Part shown: in pieces, positions 7,969 through 15,730 of the stretch
Layout of the letters: every line of letters starts with the position of its first letter
How positions within the stretch are numbered: position 1 is the stretch's first letter
The notes under the pieces: generated by a model
Database searches by the model: none
Seen by the model: only the letters and a program-made list of their open reading frames with translations
What the model was told of the DNA's origin: nothing
Source: a virus
Direction: 5' to 3' (one strand)
Virus record (IMG/VR): IMGVR_UViG_3300010885_020795
Location: 1-64,000 of that record
DNA length: 64,000 nt
Translations under genes and position numbers: made by a program

Positions 7969-8708
7969 CCGATGATAAATCCTACTGGGGTAGATCCATC
8001 AACATAAGTTCTTAGATCTTCTTCTAGTTTATCCATTTCAGCTTGAGCTTCGTTCTTTAAGTTATCACCGTTCAAACTTGTTCCGCCTTGCGGACCAGCA
8101 ATAGTACTAAATTTACTACGTGCTTCTCCTAGGTAAAATTTGGCCTGAGCAAATGCATAGTCTTTGATCCAAACACCTGCATACACATCATTCATGATAT
8201 CATCATCGGCACGTTCGATATCGCACCATAGCCACACTTCGTCATCGGCATTAAATTTTCTATGAATAAACAATGTCTTGTCTGTTCTGTTCCATGTAAA
8301 TGTAACGTATGCTCCGAACATACGAGCAATTAGTGCTCGTCTATCTGCATACATTTCGTAGTTGACAAGATTCTGTCCCATGCCGCCACCTTGTAACATT
8401 AGGTTACTCAAATAAACAGCATTAAATGGTTCGAAGTCTACGCCTGTGCCACTGCTTAAACTTCCTTGGAATCGTTTGATAACTTCGCGTACATTAACAA
8501 CATTGCCGGGGATTTGATAAGTTTGTTGGTATGTAAAAATTTCTAAAGGAATAAATGTTTCAAGTACAGCATTGGTTGCTCGTTGACGATACTTTCTAAG
8601 GGCTCTAGTCATGGCTAATTCATAGTGGCCTAAATCTAGCTCGACATCTACCATGCCGCCGCCCAGTCTTAGTTCTATTTCTTTAATTAATTCGTCTTTT
8701 ACACTCAT
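7965..8708 (-). CDS. gp13: Neck protein gp13
   Basis: 247 aa (T4 gp13 is 309). The start MSVKDELIKEIELRLGGGMVDVELD, the helical segment HYELAMTRALRKYRQRA and FIPLEIFTYQQTYQIP followed by NVVNVREVIKR match the gp13 family. In T4 gp13 and gp14 form the neck that seals the portal vertex and accepts the tail. It heads a late operon running through the nucleotidase and gp1 towards gp18. Its Shine-Dalgarno AGGAG lies inside the 3' arm of an 8-bp hairpin whose loop contains a GCTAAATA late box, predicting that only transcripts started at the late promoter are translated well. Confidence 0.85.
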   Translation of the reverse strand: MSVKDELIKEIELRLGGGMVDVELDLGHYELAMTRALRKYRQRATNAVLETFIPLEIFTYQQTYQIPGNVVNVREVIKRFQGSLSSGTGVDFEPFNAVYLSNLMLQGGGMGQNLVNYEMYADRRALIARMFGAYVTFTWNRTDKTLFIHRKFNADDEVWLWCDIERADDDIMNDVYAGVWIKDYAFAQAKFYLGEARSKFSTIAGPQGGTSLNGDNLKNEAQAEMDKLEEDLRTYVDGSTPVGFIIG

Positions 8709-8712
8709 GGAA

Positions 8713-8743
8713 AATCTCCTACTAGTATATTTAGCAGGAGATT
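8713..8743 (-). promoter_or_regulatory. Terminator-like hairpin enclosing gp13 late promoter and hiding its Shine-Dalgarno
   Basis: AATCTCCT pairs with AGGAGATT (8736-8743 with 8713-8720) followed by TTTT on the minus strand. The late box GCTAAATA (8728-8735) sits next to the 5' arm. AGGAG in the 3' arm is the gp13 ribosome site. Transcripts from the lipoprotein operon would fold; those started at the late box would lack the 5' arm. Confidence 0.65.
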
Positions 8744-8748
8744 GAAGT

Positions 8749-10125
8749 TTAATTTAAAGGAATTTTGATACTACATTTACTGGTGTTAAACAAAGGATCT
8801 GTCATGTCACGCTCACAGCCTGCTACAAAAGGCACTAAGTTAAGTTTATCTTTTGTCAGTTTTAACTGTGGACTAATAGCGCCTTCGCTCATTCCCAAAT
8901 CTCGATCCAAGGAATAGATCTGTGTTACTGCCAAAGTTACGGCATCAATCTTCTTAACAGTCATTACTCCGGGCCAGTTACCACCACTGTGGTCAACATA
9001 AAAACTGCCGTCTTTATAAAGAATATCTAAAGGGCTTGCTTGATAGCCTACTTGTAATGGAAGATATGTGGGAGCGACTGAGCTAAAATTTCCATTACCC
9101 GGATTTTTATACCATGCTACTTTGTCGCCAACTGCAACCAAATCAATGCGTCCATTTTCTGTGGGTATTAAGTATGTCCAGTATACGTGAATCGATGACC
9201 CAACATCTGTGACCATACTAGCTGGCATCCTGGTATAATCTTTTGTAAAAGTACCATCGCCATTGCCCATTAAGAAATAAGGACGATAGTCTTCGGAGGG
9301 ATTTGTATTACCCCAGCTGGCATTTACTGTGGCTACGTCTGCTTTACCGTCACCATTAATATCTGCTGTACTGGCATGATGCCCGTAAATTTTACCAGGA
9401 ACTACGATTCGTTTGTATGTGCCGTCAACTTGACTTAAAAAGACTATCTGATCATCGAACATGATATTTCGCCAAGTACTGGGAAATATTTGATCAATTG
9501 ACTGTCCTGTAATTGTATCGCCTGCACCAAAACTATAATCAATGCCATGACAGCTTACAAACAGGTCAGGTTTAGAATCATTGTTAAAGTCGGCTACGGC
9601 TGTATAACTATGACTTACACAAGTATAACGATCGCTTTCATTGGGCAACAATGTCGATGTTTTATCAACCCACTTGCCGTTTATAAATTTAGCAAAGTAT
9701 ACTTTATTTGGAGCATCTACAATTGGTTTATTTTTCAAATAACTATCATGAACTCCTGTTCGACGCCATGTTGTTAAAAAGGCGCTGTAAGTACCGTCTT
9801 GGAAAAAGTCTCCGAACGCCAAACTCCTATCATTGACCACACCTCCATTGCAACCAGTTGTGTTGCAGCCTGCAGATTTTTCTGCATCACTAAAGATCCA
9901 ACCATTAGCGTCCCTTAGCAGTCTAAACGAAGGCAATTGCACACTATCAGTGATAATCAAATTTTTATTATTATAAGAAGTCAGCGATACACTTAGTTTA
10001 TTGTTACTAGGCGGATTACTAGTAGTATTTACATTATCCGATGGAGCAGTAATACCACCGCCTCCGCCTCCGCCACAGCCGGTAAGAGCCGTGGTAATAG
10101 CTACCAACAGTAACAATTTATTCAT
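8749..10125 (-). CDS. FG-GAP/VCBS-repeat lipoprotein, putative host-envelope protein
   Basis: The start is the ATG at 10125: MNKLLLLVAITTALTGC is a textbook lipoprotein signal with lipobox LTGC, Cys17 as the lipidated residue and Gly at +2, followed by seven glycines. The mature 440-residue domain is secreted in character and holds calcium-binding FG-GAP-type loops such as VADFNNDSKPDLF and TADINGDGKADVA, plus weaker copies. Extra cysteines (CNTTGCNGG) could form disulfides. Such proteins are common on bacterial surfaces but rare in T4-like phages. The gene follows the 401-aa gene by ten bases, downstream of a consensus sigma70 promoter, and ends at a terminator-like hairpin, so early expression is inferred. 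It could alter the outer membrane, for example to block superinfection; host-derived transfer is possible. Confidence 0.87.
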   Translation of the reverse strand: MNKLLLLVAITTALTGCGGGGGGGITAPSDNVNTTSNPPSNNKLSVSLTSYNNKNLIITDSVQLPSFRLLRDANGWIFSDAEKSAGCNTTGCNGGVVNDRSLAFGDFFQDGTYSAFLTTWRRTGVHDSYLKNKPIVDAPNKVYFAKFINGKWVDKTSTLLPNESDRYTCVSHSYTAVADFNNDSKPDLFVSCHGIDYSFGAGDTITGQSIDQIFPSTWRNIMFDDQIVFLSQVDGTYKRIVVPGKIYGHHASTADINGDGKADVATVNASWGNTNPSEDYRPYFLMGNGDGTFTKDYTRMPASMVTDVGSSIHVYWTYLIPTENGRIDLVAVGDKVAWYKNPGNGNFSSVAPTYLPLQVGYQASPLDILYKDGSFYVDHSGGNWPGVMTVKKIDAVTLAVTQIYSLDRDLGMSEGAISPQLKLTKDKLNLVPFVAGCERDMTDPLFNTSKCSIKIPLN

Positions 10126-10135
10126 TTTAAACCTT

Positions 10136-11341
10136 TTACTTGTATGCTTTGAGCAATACAATGTCTGCGTTAATACGACCGTTAAGTTTAGTTTCTGTGG
10201 CTCGAACACCTTTAAACCATTTCTTTGCGGCGGGCTTACCATTGCTGGATAATTCCTTTAGTTGATCTGCAGGTTTGCGTAGAGTTTTTTGCACACTGGC
10301 CGCGGCATCAAATCCTGTGATCGTTTTACCTTTGACTGCTAAAGTACCAGCATATTGATCCACAATGTAGATGCCTAGTTTTCTATTCTTTGTGTTATAA
10401 ACCCAAAGTTCTTGAGCACTAAGAATTTGTGTAGGTTCCACACTTTTGAGTTTAAGGTCAGCAAACTCTTTAAGATACACTAACTTACTAACAATCTTCT
10501 CAGGCGGAACAGCCTTTTTCTTACGAGGTGTTTTACTGGCTTTTTTAACAATGTTATAACTGTTGGCATCTGCCAAGGCCTGTTGCCACCATTTAATAAT
10601 GGCATTCAATTGGCGCTTGCCCAAGTGCTTGTATGCTTCCAGCAATTGGCTATCTTTTGTAGTAAGAATTTCTTCGTACTCATCGATTCTACGCTCGAAG
10701 AAACTTTGAGTAGATTTCAGTTGAGCAGGTTGAATATTAAATTGTACAAACAAATCAACTAGTTTCGGATCACCTTTGAAATCATTGGCAGTGATAAAGT
10801 CATCAAAACGACCTTCAACTTCTCCTAGACATTCGCTCATTTTTTCATTGAGACGATCTTGGATGTTAGGAGCCTTGGCTTTAACTTCGACTTTTTCTTT
10901 TACTTCAGGTTTTAGATTTTTTAATTGTTTTTCAGCGACCTTAAGATGTTTAATCAAAGTACGCAGACTGCCAAAGCGTAGTTTCAATCCAACACGAGCG
11001 GCTCGAAATGCAAAGCCAGCAGTACTGCCTGGCCAAGCTTCACCTCGTTTAATTGCTTCTGCTAGGGCCGCACGTCGAGGATTACGAATCAGGAATTGAT
11101 GCACCCACTCTGCACTCTTTTTGGCATCCTGTGTATAACTGTACCAATTTAATGTTTTTAACAGTTGAGTTTGATACTCGCTGTTAGTCCAAGCATCTTG
11201 TTCTTCCACAGAAGGATAACGGGGTTCATCGCCTACATACTTACTGTCAGCGTCCCTGTACATCAAGGGCTTTGCAGGATCGGCAAAGCGCCATGCAATT
11301 TTTGTATCAGTGTTTTTAACAGCCGGTTTTCGAATAGCCAT
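10136..11341 (-). CDS. Unknown basic protein, 401 aa, early-type promoter
   Basis: A Lys-rich protein with N-terminal aromatic segment (NTDTKIAWRFADPAKPLMYR in part), a helical middle with a charged stretch near residues 140-160 (EVKEKVEVKAKAPNIQ), a basic linker SKTPRKKKAVPPEK near 270 and a compact C-terminal domain containing LWVYNTKNRKLGIYIVDQ and ETKLNGRINADIVLLKAYK. I have seen similar conserved hypothetical proteins in aquatic T4-like phages but know no function. The ATG follows a strong GGAGG and an exact TTGACA-N17-TATAAT promoter at 11360-11388. The lipoprotein gene follows ten bases after its stop, so the two form a putative early operon. Basic charge would allow nucleic-acid binding, but no motif shows this. 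Confidence 0.8.
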   Translation of the reverse strand: MAIRKPAVKNTDTKIAWRFADPAKPLMYRDADSKYVGDEPRYPSVEEQDAWTNSEYQTQLLKTLNWYSYTQDAKKSAEWVHQFLIRNPRRAALAEAIKRGEAWPGSTAGFAFRAARVGLKLRFGSLRTLIKHLKVAEKQLKNLKPEVKEKVEVKAKAPNIQDRLNEKMSECLGEVEGRFDDFITANDFKGDPKLVDLFVQFNIQPAQLKSTQSFFERRIDEYEEILTTKDSQLLEAYKHLGKRQLNAIIKWWQQALADANSYNIVKKASKTPRKKKAVPPEKIVSKLVYLKEFADLKLKSVEPTQILSAQELWVYNTKNRKLGIYIVDQYAGTLAVKGKTITGFDAAASVQKTLRKPADQLKELSSNGKPAAKKWFKGVRATETKLNGRINADIVLLKAYK

Positions 11342-11359
11342 ATATCCTCCAAAAAATTA

Positions 11360-11388
11360 ATTATAGCAGAATGTTAGTTATTTGTCAA
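11360..11388 (-). promoter_or_regulatory. Exact sigma70 promoter for 401-aa/lipoprotein operon
   Basis: TTGACA (plus positions 11383-11388) and TATAAT (11360-11365) with a 17-base spacer; GGAGG and ATG follow. It lies partly behind the metallopeptidase stop. Confidence 0.85.
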
Positions 11389-11390
11389 TT

Positions 11391-11819
11391 TCACTGATTT
11401 ACGACAGCCCACAGTTTATTGGCCAAAACCATTTGCTGACTCCATGCTTGGATTTCCCAAGGACGGTTATAATAACTTGCAACAACCTTTTTTCCCAACC
11501 AAAAAGGTGTTTCCTTGCCTCTGATATATTTCCATTGCAGTTTACCCGAAGCCAATTGCTTGATATGCACCATTTCGTGGGCCAGGGTTTCCACCATTTT
11601 TTCTATGTCTAAACGACTGTCTAAAATTACTACTAAAGTATTATCAGGCAACTTGCTAGCCATACCCCTAGCACCTTCTTCTGCGATCAAATTTTTCTTG
11701 GTAGAAATTAGTAGTTTATGCTTAAATTTTTCAAGTTTAAGTTCTTTGATAAACAAAGCAGTCGCGGCTTCTAAGAAGGCACGTTTGCCACTGTTGCGTA
11801 GGAGTATTTCTGTGTTCAT
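11391..11819 (-). CDS. Small zinc metallopeptidase-like protein (HExxH)
   Basis: 142 aa with the zincin signature HEMVHIKQ (H81, E82, H85) and a downstream acidic residue in RPWEIQAW (E122) that could be the third zinc ligand, as in SprT-like and related short metallopeptidases. The N-terminal part is helical followed by strands (HKLLIST, NTLVVILDSRL). The substrate is unknown; phage enzymes of this type could act on host or virion proteins. The ATG lies six bases after an exact consensus -10 box, so its mRNA from the sigma70 promoter at 11826-11854 should have almost no leader, and no Shine-Dalgarno is present. It is divergent from gp14. Confidence 0.8.
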   Translation of the reverse strand: MNTEILLRNSGKRAFLEAATALFIKELKLEKFKHKLLISTKKNLIAEEGARGMASKLPDNTLVVILDSRLDIEKMVETLAHEMVHIKQLASGKLQWKYIRGKETPFWLGKKVVASYYNRPWEIQAWSQQMVLANKLWAVVNQ

Positions 11820-11825
11820 GTGTTA

Positions 11826-11854
11826 ATTATACAATAAACGGGATTTACTGTCAA
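11826..11854 (-). promoter_or_regulatory. Exact sigma70 promoter for metallopeptidase
   Basis: TTGACA (11849-11854) and TATAAT (11826-11831), spacer 17. Only six bases separate TATAAT from the ATG at 11819, predicting a leaderless mRNA. Confidence 0.85.
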
Positions 11855-11875
11855 TTTTTTGATTTAAGTTTTTCA

Positions 11876-11883
11876 GGTAAATA
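11876..11883 (+). promoter_or_regulatory. Late promoter box for gp14
   Basis: GGTAAATA, seven bases before the ATG at 11891; no Shine-Dalgarno in between. Divergent to the early metallopeptidase promoter. Confidence 0.6.
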
Positions 11884-11890
11884 GTAGACT

Positions 11891-12925
11891 ATGCCAAGAT
11901 TAAGCCTGTGGAAAAAAGAAAAAACCAATGATTTTCACTTCATGGATAAAATTATCCGTGAACAATTTCTAGTGGGAGGAACCGGTGTCCTTGTCCACAA
12001 ATATGTACAGCCTGCCGATCAGGGTGCTAGTAACGATCCTACTAGACCTAACTATCGTGCAGATGATATTTTAAATGAAACAAAAATTCAAGATTTGTTG
12101 TTCTTAGAAAATAGAGACAGAATATATGACCCAGATGTATATGAGCTCATGGGCGTGTACAACGTAGGAGATCAAGATTTTGACTTAACACAATTCGGTT
12201 TATTCCTGTCAGCTGACACAATTTTTATTAGTTTTCATATCAATGACATGGTTGATAGAATAGGCCGTAAGTTAATGGCCGGTGATGTTATCGAACTACC
12301 CCATGTTAGAGACGATTTATTATTGGATCAAAGTAAACCAGCAGTAAACAAATTTTATGTAGTACAGGATGCTAGTCGTGCCGCAGAAGGTTTTAGTCAA
12401 ACATGGTACCCACATATTTGGCGTATTAAAGCAAGCCCTATGACCGATGCACAAGAATACAGAGATATACTACAACAAAATGCCGAGGAAGGTTCTGGTG
12501 TGGACACACTAAAAGATGCACTAAGCACTTATCAACGAGAATTAGAAATCAGCAACGCTATCATTGCCGCTGGTGAAAAAGAAGTTCCGAAATACGAGCA
12601 GAATACCAGTAACTTAGTCAATGATACTACAAAACAATATCAGTATGATCATGGCGAGCAAGTTGATCAAGGAAATAGTTTCCCTATAAATCCACACGAT
12701 GGTGATTTCTTTATTCGAACAGACTACATGCCAAATGCCATGTTTGTTTATCGAGGAACAAGATGGCAACGTGTATCTGAGTTTAATGATACAACTACTA
12801 TGAGAGACAGAGTGTTTAACGCTGGTCAGTTTATTAACAATACTGCTACCACTGTTGTGGGCAATAAAGAAATACCAATAAGACAACCATTGAGTCAAGT
12901 GATCAAACCTAAGGCAGATATTTAA
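11891..12925 (+). CDS. gp14: Neck protein gp14
   Basis: 344 aa (T4 gp14 is 256). The start MPRLSLWKKEKTNDFHFMDK is followed by IREQFLVGGTGVLVHKY, IQDLLFLENRDRIYDPDVYEL and a segment on FGLFLSADTIFISFH, which match the gp14 family. With gp13 and gp15 it forms the head-tail neck. An additional C-terminal segment near residues 270-300 reads HDGDFFIRTDYMPNAMFVY then RGTRWQRV, a copy of the GDxW-type module also inserted in gp18 and gp15 here. A late box GGTAAATA lies seven bases before ATG and no Shine-Dalgarno is visible. gp15 follows after two bases. Confidence 0.87.
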   Translation: MPRLSLWKKEKTNDFHFMDKIIREQFLVGGTGVLVHKYVQPADQGASNDPTRPNYRADDILNETKIQDLLFLENRDRIYDPDVYELMGVYNVGDQDFDLTQFGLFLSADTIFISFHINDMVDRIGRKLMAGDVIELPHVRDDLLLDQSKPAVNKFYVVQDASRAAEGFSQTWYPHIWRIKASPMTDAQEYRDILQQNAEEGSGVDTLKDALSTYQRELEISNAIIAAGEKEVPKYEQNTSNLVNDTTKQYQYDHGEQVDQGNSFPINPHDGDFFIRTDYMPNAMFVYRGTRWQRVSEFNDTTTMRDRVFNAGQFINNTATTVVGNKEIPIRQPLSQVIKPKADI

Positions 12926-12927
12926 TT

Positions 12928-14286
12928 ATGCAATTTTTTTACGATGAACAAATACGAAGATACTTAACTCAGTTTATGAGACTCATGGGAGAGTTTTCTG
13001 TAAAGACTGGTAAAGATAGAAACGGTCAAGAAAGTTATATTCAAGTGCCAGTACGTTATGGCGACATCAATCGTATGGCCGCACACATAATGAAAAATCA
13101 AAGTGAGAACATGATTAATACTGTTCCATTTATCAGTGTGTATGTCACTGACTTGACTATCAATGCTGAACGAAGAAACAATCCCACGCACGTAGATAAA
13201 GTGCAAGTTTTTGAAAAAAAATATGATTACGCTACAGGACAATATATAGACGGAGAGATAGGAAATACTTATAGTATAGAACGTTATATGCCGGTACCCT
13301 ACGACCTAACTGTTCAAGTTGATATATGGACCAGTAACACAGATCAAAAATTACAAATATTAGAGCAGTTGTTAGTTTTGTTTAACCCTAGTATCAACTT
13401 GCAGGTCAATGATAATCCATTTGATTGGACTGGTTTAACTTATACAGAACTAATCAACGTTGTATGGAGTGTTCGTCAAGTTCCGCAAGGCACAGATGAT
13501 ATCATCGATGTGGCCGCACTAAATTTTACTATTCCTATTTTTATTAATCCTCCGGCCAAGGTAAAACGACAAACACTTATTCATACTATTATGAATGAAA
13601 TTAAACGAGCACAGGATAAAAATCCCTTAGATTGGAATCCTGCCGATCCTGTACCAAATAAACAATGGGTTATAGTAGGCTTTGAAGATTTACAATTACA
13701 AGTTAGAATCGACGGAGATTATGCTTTGCTGTTAAACAGACAAGGCACAGCAACATTTGACGACGGCAGTCCTTTAGGTTGGGAGGAAGCCCTTAAACCT
13801 TATGGACAATATCGTCCTGGTATAAGTCAAATGCGTCTACGTCGCGGCGATGATCCTGCTAATAGTGGCAGTGATATTATTGCTACACTAGGTGACATTA
13901 GCCCTGTGCAGATGAATAAAATTTTTATAAACATAGACGAAAGTAGTTTACCTGGCACTACTATTGCGGCTGTTAATGCCATTGTTGATCCAAAAAAATC
14001 TTCACCTGGTCATGGATTGCCTGCGGCACAGTTAGGTCAAAGATACTTGATTATTAATAATGTTCCGGAAATTGATTCATGGAGTAATGTTAGTGCCAAA
14101 CAATTTGATATCATTGAATTTAATGGTACTGCTTGGGTTGTTAGTTTTAATGCTTTAGCCAATGGCAATTCAAGTGCCTACGTATTAAATATAACAACTG
14201 GATTAATATATGAATGGCGTGCCGGACAATGGATTAGTGCATATGAAGGAACATATCGTACAGGTTGGTGGAGATTGTATCTGTGA
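12928..14286 (+). CDS. gp15: Tail sheath stabilizer and completion protein gp15, with C-terminal extension
   Basis: 452 aa against 272 in T4. The first 220 residues fit gp15: MQFFYDEQIRRYLTQFMRL, IQVPVRYGDINRMAA, VPFISVYVTDLTI, MPVPYDLTVQVDIWTSN, KLQILEQLLVLFNP and FTIPIFINPPAKVKRQ. In T4 gp15 caps the tail tube and sheath and joins the tail to the neck. The C-terminal 200 residues are extra and include a Trp/Tyr-rich module (DIIEFNGTAWVVSFN and LIYEWRAGQWISAYEG) related to the repeats inserted in the sheath. The stop overlaps the Nudix start as GTGA. Confidence 0.9.
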   Translation: MQFFYDEQIRRYLTQFMRLMGEFSVKTGKDRNGQESYIQVPVRYGDINRMAAHIMKNQSENMINTVPFISVYVTDLTINAERRNNPTHVDKVQVFEKKYDYATGQYIDGEIGNTYSIERYMPVPYDLTVQVDIWTSNTDQKLQILEQLLVLFNPSINLQVNDNPFDWTGLTYTELINVVWSVRQVPQGTDDIIDVAALNFTIPIFINPPAKVKRQTLIHTIMNEIKRAQDKNPLDWNPADPVPNKQWVIVGFEDLQLQVRIDGDYALLLNRQGTATFDDGSPLGWEEALKPYGQYRPGISQMRLRRGDDPANSGSDIIATLGDISPVQMNKIFINIDESSLPGTTIAAVNAIVDPKKSSPGHGLPAAQLGQRYLIINNVPEIDSWSNVSAKQFDIIEFNGTAWVVSFNALANGNSSAYVLNITTGLIYEWRAGQWISAYEGTYRTGWWRLYL

Positions 14287-14759
14287 AGCAGTATAAGGCA
14301 GTTGGCGGAATTATTGTTAGTAAGAGTACAGGCAATGTATTGACTTTGTTGCGCTCTAAAAAAGAAAGCCATCCTAACACTTGGACGTTTTGTGGCGGCA
14401 AATTAGAAAATAATGAACTAGAGCATAGTGCATTATTAAGAGAGATGAACGAAGAACTGGGCAACATAGAAGTTGATAAAGTAATACCTTTTCACAGATA
14501 TCAAAGTAGAAGTAAAGATTTTATCTACGATACTTTTATTGTGTTAGTAGATGAAGAATTTACTCCCACCCTTAATTGGGAAAACAGTGGATATGCATGG
14601 ACTCCCATGGATAATTTGCCTAGTCCTTTGCACAGTAAAACCAGACAAATGTTATCCAGTTCTAGATTAATTAAAAAGTTCGAAACTTTTTGTCAATGGG
14701 TTGATAAGAAAAATGGCGGCAGAGATAGTACAATTCCCGAAAAGAATAAAAAAGCCTAA
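14283..14759 (+). CDS. Nudix hydrolase
   Basis: A complete Nudix box GGKLENNELEHSALLREMNE followed by ELG is present at residues 38-60 (G-x5-E-x7-RE-x2-EE-x-G), counting from GTG 14283. I prefer this start because the GTG overlaps the gp15 stop (GTGA), a standard coupling junction; a TTG at 14265 is also in frame but overlaps more. The product is about 158 aa. Nudix enzymes hydrolyse nucleoside diphosphates linked to another group, such as oxidised dNTPs, sugar nucleotides, ADP-ribose or RNA caps. T4 has NudE; the substrate here cannot be told. It is expressed with the late neck proteins. Confidence 0.87.
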   Translation: MKQYKAVGGIIVSKSTGNVLTLLRSKKESHPNTWTFCGGKLENNELEHSALLREMNEELGNIEVDKVIPFHRYQSRSKDFIYDTFIVLVDEEFTPTLNWENSGYAWTPMDNLPSPLHSKTRQMLSSSRLIKKFETFCQWVDKKNGGRDSTIPEKNKKA

Positions 14760-15117
14760 TGTCGTTAAAAGTTTAGACCTGCGACATTGCTGGGACTCGC
14801 GGCTACAAAATCCATATCTTAATTCTTTATATAAGTCCGAACTATCCTATGCAGAACGATGGTACTTACATGCTGTACATTGTTTAAATTTTGACAAAGA
14901 AGATCATCCATTGATATCCGTGCTGTTAAATCCGTCTGACTACACGTTAAACCTGTTATATACTTGCGTGAACAATGATTTAAAAATACAACTAAAGGCA
15001 TTAGAAAGTATTCATTTACCAAACCCTTATGCAATGACCGCAGATTATAATATAAGAAGATTAAACAAATGGAAAACTAAGTGGGAATGTTTGATTAATT
15101 ATCGGGATCGACTTTAA
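14713..15117 (+). CDS. Unknown small protein after Nudix, 134 aa
   Basis: I take ATG 14713 (MAAEIVQFPKRIKKPNVV) over the upstream TTG. The frame overlaps the Nudix gene by 47 bases and the convergent glycosyltransferase gene by about 23 bases. The protein is helical and Tyr/Leu-rich (YLNSLYKSELSYAERWYLHA) with no recognised motif. The sequence has sensible composition and no membrane segment. It is the last gene of the gp14-gp15 operon. Function unknown. Confidence 0.65.
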   Translation: MAAEIVQFPKRIKKPNVVKSLDLRHCWDSRLQNPYLNSLYKSELSYAERWYLHAVHCLNFDKEDHPLISVLLNPSDYTLNLLYTCVNNDLKIQLKALESIHLPNPYAMTADYNIRRLNKWKTKWECLINYRDRL

Positions 15118-15730
15118 AGTTTTTAGTACCCAAGTGTCCTAATTTTTTTGTCACTGTTAGATCTAAATTTATATCTATTTTTTTGTCCAGTAACATTCTG
15201 CAGAACTCAATATCTTCCCCGGTATATTGGCCGTGCCATCCTAGAACAAACCAAGGTAGTGCTAGTTCGTCAAATACTGTTATATCTATCAGCATGAATC
15301 CCATGGCCACTGCTTGACATGTGATCAAGTCTTTGTCAAATTCTTGTACATGACTATCCCATTTATATATTTCATGCCATGCTGTGACTACAAAAGGTTC
15401 TACACGTTTACTATAACCTGCGGCAACAACTGGCAATTTTCTATCTATTAATGATATAACACAATCAGGTGTAAACTCCATGTCACTGTCAATAAACATG
15501 ACATGTGTTGCGCCCCATTCCTGTGCGGCCAATACTAGCTCATGTCTTTGGTTTACTATTAGAGTTCCGTGACTAAGAAATAATTTATTATCTATACCTA
15601 GTCTAGTTAGTACGCTACTTAAATTGTAAAGACAAAAAGTAGTAACAGCATGCATTTGATCCCTTGCAGGTATGCATACTGCTAATCTTATACTATTATA
15701 GTCGGTGCTGAGTTTATCTAAGAAGTTCAC
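15095..15730 (-). CDS. Family 2-type (GT-A) glycosyltransferase-like protein
   Basis: 211 aa. The start MNFLDKLSTDYNSIRLAVCIPARD has the N-terminal strand of GT-A folds, THVMFIDSDMEFTPDCV at residues 75-91 carries the DSD (DxD) metal/nucleotide-sugar motif, and GQYTGEDIEFCRMLLDKK near 165 supplies the GED/ExxxC acceptor-side motif of GT2-like enzymes. Similar enzymes in tailed phages modify virion proteins, DNA or host glycans. It is coupled by ATGA to the upstream 195-aa gene and lies next to the tail-fibre block. Target unknown. Confidence 0.82.
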   Translation of the reverse strand: MNFLDKLSTDYNSIRLAVCIPARDQMHAVTTFCLYNLSSVLTRLGIDNKLFLSHGTLIVNQRHELVLAAQEWGATHVMFIDSDMEFTPDCVISLIDRKLPVVAAGYSKRVEPFVVTAWHEIYKWDSHVQEFDKDLITCQAVAMGFMLIDITVFDELALPWFVLGWHGQYTGEDIEFCRMLLDKKIDINLDLTVTKKLGHLGTKNFKVDPDN

